DNA of 20,149 nucleotides from Miltoncostaeales bacterium (GTDB lineage Bacteria; Actinomycetota; Thermoleophilia; Miltoncostaeales; Miltoncostaeaceae): contig JAUROO010000139.1 in assembly GCA_030829765.1 (NCBI GenBank), positions 1 through 20,149 of the forward strand, written 5' to 3'. Shown here piece after piece: positions 17,145 to 20,149 of the stretch. A program made the position numbers and the translations under genes. Every line of letters starts with the position of its first letter. Positions within the stretch are counted from its first letter, which is position 1. The notes beneath the pieces are model-generated. The model did not search any database, was not told the origin of the DNA, and saw only the letters and a list, made by a program, of their open reading frames with translations.

Positions 17145-17951
17145 GTGGCCTACGAGGACATCCTGTTGGAGGTCGGCGACGGGCGGGCGACGGTCACCAT
17201 CAACCGCCCGGACAAGCTCAACGCCTTCCGCGGCAGGACCATCCTCGAGTTGTGCGATGCGTTCGAGCGCGCCGGTGATGACGAGGCCGTGGGGGTCATC
17301 GTCTTCACCGGCGCGGGCGAGCGCGCCTTCTGCGTGGGCGGCGATGTGATGGAGCCCACGCGCACCATGCGCGAGAAGCGCGAGGGGCACATCCTCGGCC
17401 CGCGCCTGGCCAGCGCCATGCGGAACAGCGGCACGCCCATCATCTGCCGCGTGCGTGGGTGGTGCATCGGTGGCGGCAACGAGCTGAACATCATGAGCGA
17501 CCTCACCATCAGCGACGACACCGGGCGCTTCGGGCAGGCGGGACCGAAGATCGGATCGGCCCCGCTGTGGTGGGGGTGCCAGCTGATGCCCGCGGTGGTG
17601 GGCGAGAAGAAGGCACGCGAGATCCTGTTCCTCACCCGCCACTACGACGCCCACGAGGCCCGGGCCATGGGCCTGGTGAACGAGGTCGTGGCGCCGGACG
17701 CGCTCGATGCCACCGTGGACCGTTGGTGCGACCAGATCCTGCGCCGGTCGCCGCAGGGCCTCCGCATGGCCAAGATCTCGATGAACACCCGCACCGACGC
17801 GCTGTACGGATCGGTGAACGCCGGCATGGAGCTGATGGCCATCAACCACGTGTACGGGCCGGAGCCGCAGGAGGGCATCCGGTCATTCCAGGAGAAGCGA
17901 CCCGCAGACTGGCGGCGCTTCCGCGACGGAGAGGGGCCCGAACCCACATGA
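17145..17951 (+). CDS. Enoyl-CoA hydratase/isomerase family protein, MenB/BadI-like
   Basis: A 268-residue crotonase. The oxyanion-hole glycines are in FCVGGD (62-67) and CIGGGNELN (107-115). The first catalytic glutamate position is kept (E113), but the second, usually in GxPE, is absent: the sequence there is FGQAGPKIGSAP (129-140). That wording is typical of MenB (naphthoate synthase) and of ring-cleaving BadI-type 2-ketocyclohexane-carboxyl-CoA hydrolases rather than of fatty-acid hydratases. The end (SFQEKRPADWRRF) also fits that group. No other menaquinone gene is adjacent, so a Claisen-type ring-opening or C-C-cleaving step on a CoA ester is the best guess. The GTG at 17145 follows the previous stop by one base, and its stop overlaps the ligase start (ATGA). 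Confidence 0.88.
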   Translation: MAYEDILLEVGDGRATVTINRPDKLNAFRGRTILELCDAFERAGDDEAVGVIVFTGAGERAFCVGGDVMEPTRTMREKREGHILGPRLASAMRNSGTPIICRVRGWCIGGGNELNIMSDLTISDDTGRFGQAGPKIGSAPLWWGCQLMPAVVGEKKAREILFLTRHYDAHEARAMGLVNEVVAPDALDATVDRWCDQILRRSPQGLRMAKISMNTRTDALYGSVNAGMELMAINHVYGPEPQEGIRSFQEKRPADWRRFRDGEGPEPT

Positions 17952-19606
17952 GCACCGACTGGAGCACCTGGTACGCCGAGGAGGACCCCTCCACGTGGGT
18001 GCTCGCGCGCATCCTGCGCGAGCGGGCCGAGGCCCACCCCGACCTCCCCTACCTGCGCTACGGCGATGGCGGATGGGTGACCTACGGCGCCATGAACGAC
18101 CGGGCCAACCGCATCGCGGGCGGGCTGATCGCCCGCGGCGTGCAACCCGGCGAGTCGGTCAGCGTGATGCTGCCGAACTGCGAGGAGTTCGTGCAGTGCT
18201 GGTACGGCATCCTCAAGGCCGGCGCGGTGATGAGCAGCATCAACACCGCGTACAAGGGCGACTTCCTCTCGTGGACCATCACGCTGGTGGAGGCCCGCAC
18301 GCTGGTGATCAGCGACGCCTTCCTGGACCGGCTGGACTTCATCCGCGACGAGGTGCCGCTGCTCGAGCGGGTCATCGTGGTCCCGTCGGGGGCGCCCACC
18401 GGGCCCGAGCCCTCGGTGGCGTGGGAGACCCTGGAGTCCCTGATGGATGCCCCCGCGGGCGAGCCCGACGTTGCGCACGCCTGGACCGACGACGCGCGCA
18501 TCATGTTCACCTCGGGTACCACCGGGCGCAGCAAGGGCGTGATCAAGCAGAACGCCGCCGACTACTTCTCCGCCCGCGGCTCACTGGAGTACATGCGCAC
18601 CCGGCGCGGGGTCGGCCTCGACGACATGGCCGCCGAGACCTGGTTCTCATGCCTGCCGCTGTTCCACAGCAACGCGCAGGTGCTCACCGCCTACCCGGCG
18701 CTCATCGCCGGCGGGCGCGTGGCATTCGTGGAGCGCTTCTCGGGCACGCGCTTCTGGCAGCAGGCCATCGACACAGGCGCGACCATGTTCAACGGCATCG
18801 GCGCGATGCTGTACTTCCTGTGGAACCAGCCGCCGTCCGACCTGGACCGCGCGCACTCGGTGCACTCGGTGCTGGCCGCCCCTGCGCCGCGCGACATCTA
18901 CCACGAGTTCGAGGAGCGTTTCGGCGTACAGCTGACCGAGGGCTACGGGCTCACCGAGACCGGTGTATGCACGGTGATGGATCCCACCCAGCCGGTGCGC
19001 CTCGGGTCGTGCGGCCGCGCCAATCCCGGATATGAGGTGACAATCGTGGAGCCGGGCACCGACCGACCCCTGCCGCCGGATACGCCCGGCGAGATCGTGG
19101 TGGACATGAAGGTCCCCAACATCGTGATGCGCGCCTACTACGGAATGCCCGGGAAGACGGCCGAGGACTTCCGCAACCTCAAGTTGCACACCGGCGACCT
19201 CGGCCGCATGGACGCCGATGGCTACGTGTACTTCATGGACCGGGTGAAGGACTACATCCGCCGGCGCGGCGAGAACGTGTCGTCCATGGAGGTGGAGCGG
19301 CAGATCGCTGCGCACGAGGGCATCGCCGAGTGCTCGGTCATCGGCGTCAAGGCCGATGAGGGCGCATCGAGCGAGGACGAGATCATGGTGGTAGTCGTGC
19401 CCGAGGGCGATGCACCCGACCCCGTGGACCTCACGCACTGGATGGCCGAGCGCATGCCGTACTTCATGGTGCCGCGCTACATCCGGTTCGTGGATGCCCT
19501 GCCGAAGACGCCCACCGCGCGTGTGCGCAAGACCGAACTGCGCGATGCGGGCGTGACCCCCGACACCTGGGACCGTGACGCGGCGGGCGTGGAGGTTCGC
19601 CGCTAG
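17948..19606 (+). CDS. Acyl-CoA ligase (AMP-forming, CaiC-like)
   Basis: A 552-residue adenylate-forming enzyme that would activate a carboxylic acid to its CoA thioester via an acyl-AMP. The phosphate loop is TSGTTGRSKG (188-197), then GYGLTETG, HTGDLGRMDADGYVYF and the hinge region DYIRRRGENVSSMEVE. Overall wording is closest to crotonobetaine/carnitine-CoA ligase-like actinobacterial proteins. The C-terminal motif reads PKTPTARVRK (519-528), so the usual catalytic lysine of PxTxxGK is an arginine (R525), with K528 three residues on. The ATG at 17948 overlaps the crotonase stop. The substrate is unknown; the operon suggests an alicyclic or branched acid. A short, U-poor hairpin (CCCGG-GCTGG-CCGGG, 19641-19655) lies downstream. 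Confidence 0.92.
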   Translation: MSTDWSTWYAEEDPSTWVLARILRERAEAHPDLPYLRYGDGGWVTYGAMNDRANRIAGGLIARGVQPGESVSVMLPNCEEFVQCWYGILKAGAVMSSINTAYKGDFLSWTITLVEARTLVISDAFLDRLDFIRDEVPLLERVIVVPSGAPTGPEPSVAWETLESLMDAPAGEPDVAHAWTDDARIMFTSGTTGRSKGVIKQNAADYFSARGSLEYMRTRRGVGLDDMAAETWFSCLPLFHSNAQVLTAYPALIAGGRVAFVERFSGTRFWQQAIDTGATMFNGIGAMLYFLWNQPPSDLDRAHSVHSVLAAPAPRDIYHEFEERFGVQLTEGYGLTETGVCTVMDPTQPVRLGSCGRANPGYEVTIVEPGTDRPLPPDTPGEIVVDMKVPNIVMRAYYGMPGKTAEDFRNLKLHTGDLGRMDADGYVYFMDRVKDYIRRRGENVSSMEVERQIAAHEGIAECSVIGVKADEGASSEDEIMVVVVPEGDAPDPVDLTHWMAERMPYFMVPRYIRFVDALPKTPTARVRKTELRDAGVTPDTWDRDAAGVEVRR

Positions 19607-19640
19607 TCGAAAGGTGAGGTTTAACCACCCATGCGGGGAT

Positions 19641-19655
19641 CCCGGGCTGGCCGGG
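19641..19655 (+). terminator. Short hairpin after the ligase gene
   Basis: CCCGG, loop GCTGG, CCGGG. It stands in the 69-base gap 19607-19675, preceded by the small imperfect repeat GGTT-T-AACC at about 19618-19626. No U-run follows. No -10 or ribosome binding site that I trust is visible before the next gene in this gap. Confidence 0.25.
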
Positions 19656-19675
19656 AAAGGTCCACGATTCCAGTT

Positions 19676-20149
19676 ATGAATCGCCAAAACCTCCCCAGCA
19701 TGGCAGTCGCGATTGCGGCCCTCATCGTCGGGCTCACCGGAACCGGCATCGCCGCCTACACCCTTCCCCAGAACAGCGTGGGCACGGCCCAGTTGAAGAA
19801 GGCCGCTGTCACGAACACACGTCTTGCGAACAACTCCGTGGGAACCAAGCGCATAAAGAACAATGCCGTCACGTCCCTGAAGATCCGGAACAGGACCATC
19901 AAGGAGGCGGATCTGAGCTGGGACCTGTGGGAGGAGATCCGGAGCGCTGCAGGCGCGCCGGGTACGCCGGGTGCGCCGGGACCACGAGGAGCGACAGGGC
20001 CGCAGGGGCCGCAGGGGGCGACTGGACCCCAGGGCCCGGGGTTCACCGGGCAGTACGGGCAGTGGAGCAGCCTGCAGAGCCAGGGCGGGGCCAGCTTCGC
20101 CTCGGGGGCGACGATCCCGATCCTGTTCGACCACGCGGACATCACCCCG
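19676..20149 (+). CDS. Collagen-like exported protein, partial (runs off the right edge)
   Basis: An open frame from ATG 19676 to the window end (158 residues, no stop). An N-terminal hydrophobic segment (about 9-28, AVAIAALIVGLTGTGIAAY) is a likely signal peptide or anchor. Next come two near copies of a roughly 20-residue unit at 33-50 and 53-70, NSVGTxxxKxxAVTxxxx, ending in RTIKEADLS. Ten Gly-X-Y triplets then follow (93-122), such as GAP, GTP, GPR, GAT and GPQ, leading to a GQYGQWSS stretch that may begin a globular domain. This layout matches surface proteins of Thermoleophilia-type actinobacteria by resemblance. It may form a collagen-like stalk. Codon use here includes ACA, CGT, ATA and CTT, more relaxed than in the metabolic genes. 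The start was chosen for the signal sequence; no good ribosome binding site is seen. Confidence 0.82.
   Translation, partial: MNRQNLPSMAVAIAALIVGLTGTGIAAYTLPQNSVGTAQLKKAAVTNTRLANNSVGTKRIKNNAVTSLKIRNRTIKEADLSWDLWEEIRSAAGAPGTPGAPGPRGATGPQGPQGATGPQGPGFTGQYGQWSSLQSQGGASFASGATIPILFDHADITP
19952..20041 (+). repeat. Gly-X-Y collagen-like repeat region
   Basis: Ten in-frame Gly-X-Y triplets inside the partial exported protein, rich in Pro, Thr and Gln at X and Y. At the DNA level they are GC-rich nine-base near-repeats (for example variants of GGGCCGCAG), prone to length change between strains. Confidence 0.85.

Overview
The window is very GC-rich, uses GTG (and probably TTG) starts freely, and packs its genes with ATGA/GTGA overlaps. 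Gene content fits a high-GC, aerobic actinobacterium: a caa3-type oxidase, a type A2 heme-copper signature, a UbiA-type prenyltransferase, and a collagen-like surface protein with SVGT/AVT repeats. Class Thermoleophilia (Gaiellales/Solirubrobacterales) is my best guess, from family resemblance only. No tRNA, rRNA, CRISPR, IS element or phage gene is visible, and no stretch over about 120 bases lacks a gene.

Left half (1 to 10008), all on the minus strand, read from right to left. A short unit at 10008 encodes a 63-residue two-helix membrane protein that looks like the membrane hairpin of oxidase subunit II, then heme O synthase (ctaB) and an MFS exporter. A second unit starts at 7600 with its own promoter: coxB with a fused cytochrome c domain, coxA, coxC, and a lipoprotein cytochrome c. 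It runs on into a short-chain dehydrogenase, a VanX-like D-Ala-D-Ala dipeptidase, a UbiA prenyltransferase, and the start of an ABC transporter ATPase. The oxidase subunit I gene is unusual: about 270 residues of tandem universal-stress-protein-like domain are fused behind the normal oxidase core. The ABC gene at the extreme left edge looks like a chimera: a bacterial N-terminus joined to the second half of a eukaryote-like ABCB nucleotide-binding domain, with the Walker A part missing. This may be an assembly artefact.

Right half (10095 to 20149), all on the plus strand. A four-gene operon holds an FAD-dependent oxidoreductase and glcD, glcE and glcF (glycolate/lactate-type oxidase). It is followed by a small BamE-like unknown protein and an SRPBCC/AHSA1 protein. 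Then comes a tight three-gene catabolic operon: a long nitroreductase-fold flavoprotein, a MenB/BadI-like crotonase, and an acyl-CoA ligase. The window ends inside a collagen-like secreted protein.

The two halves diverge from an 86-base region holding two back-to-back promoters. At four starts (10008 minus, 10095 plus, 7600 minus, 15605 plus) a -10-like hexamer ends exactly 8 bases before the start codon, which suggests leaderless transcripts. Functionally, the left half builds and supplies the terminal oxidase, while the right half feeds electrons and CoA thioesters into central metabolism.
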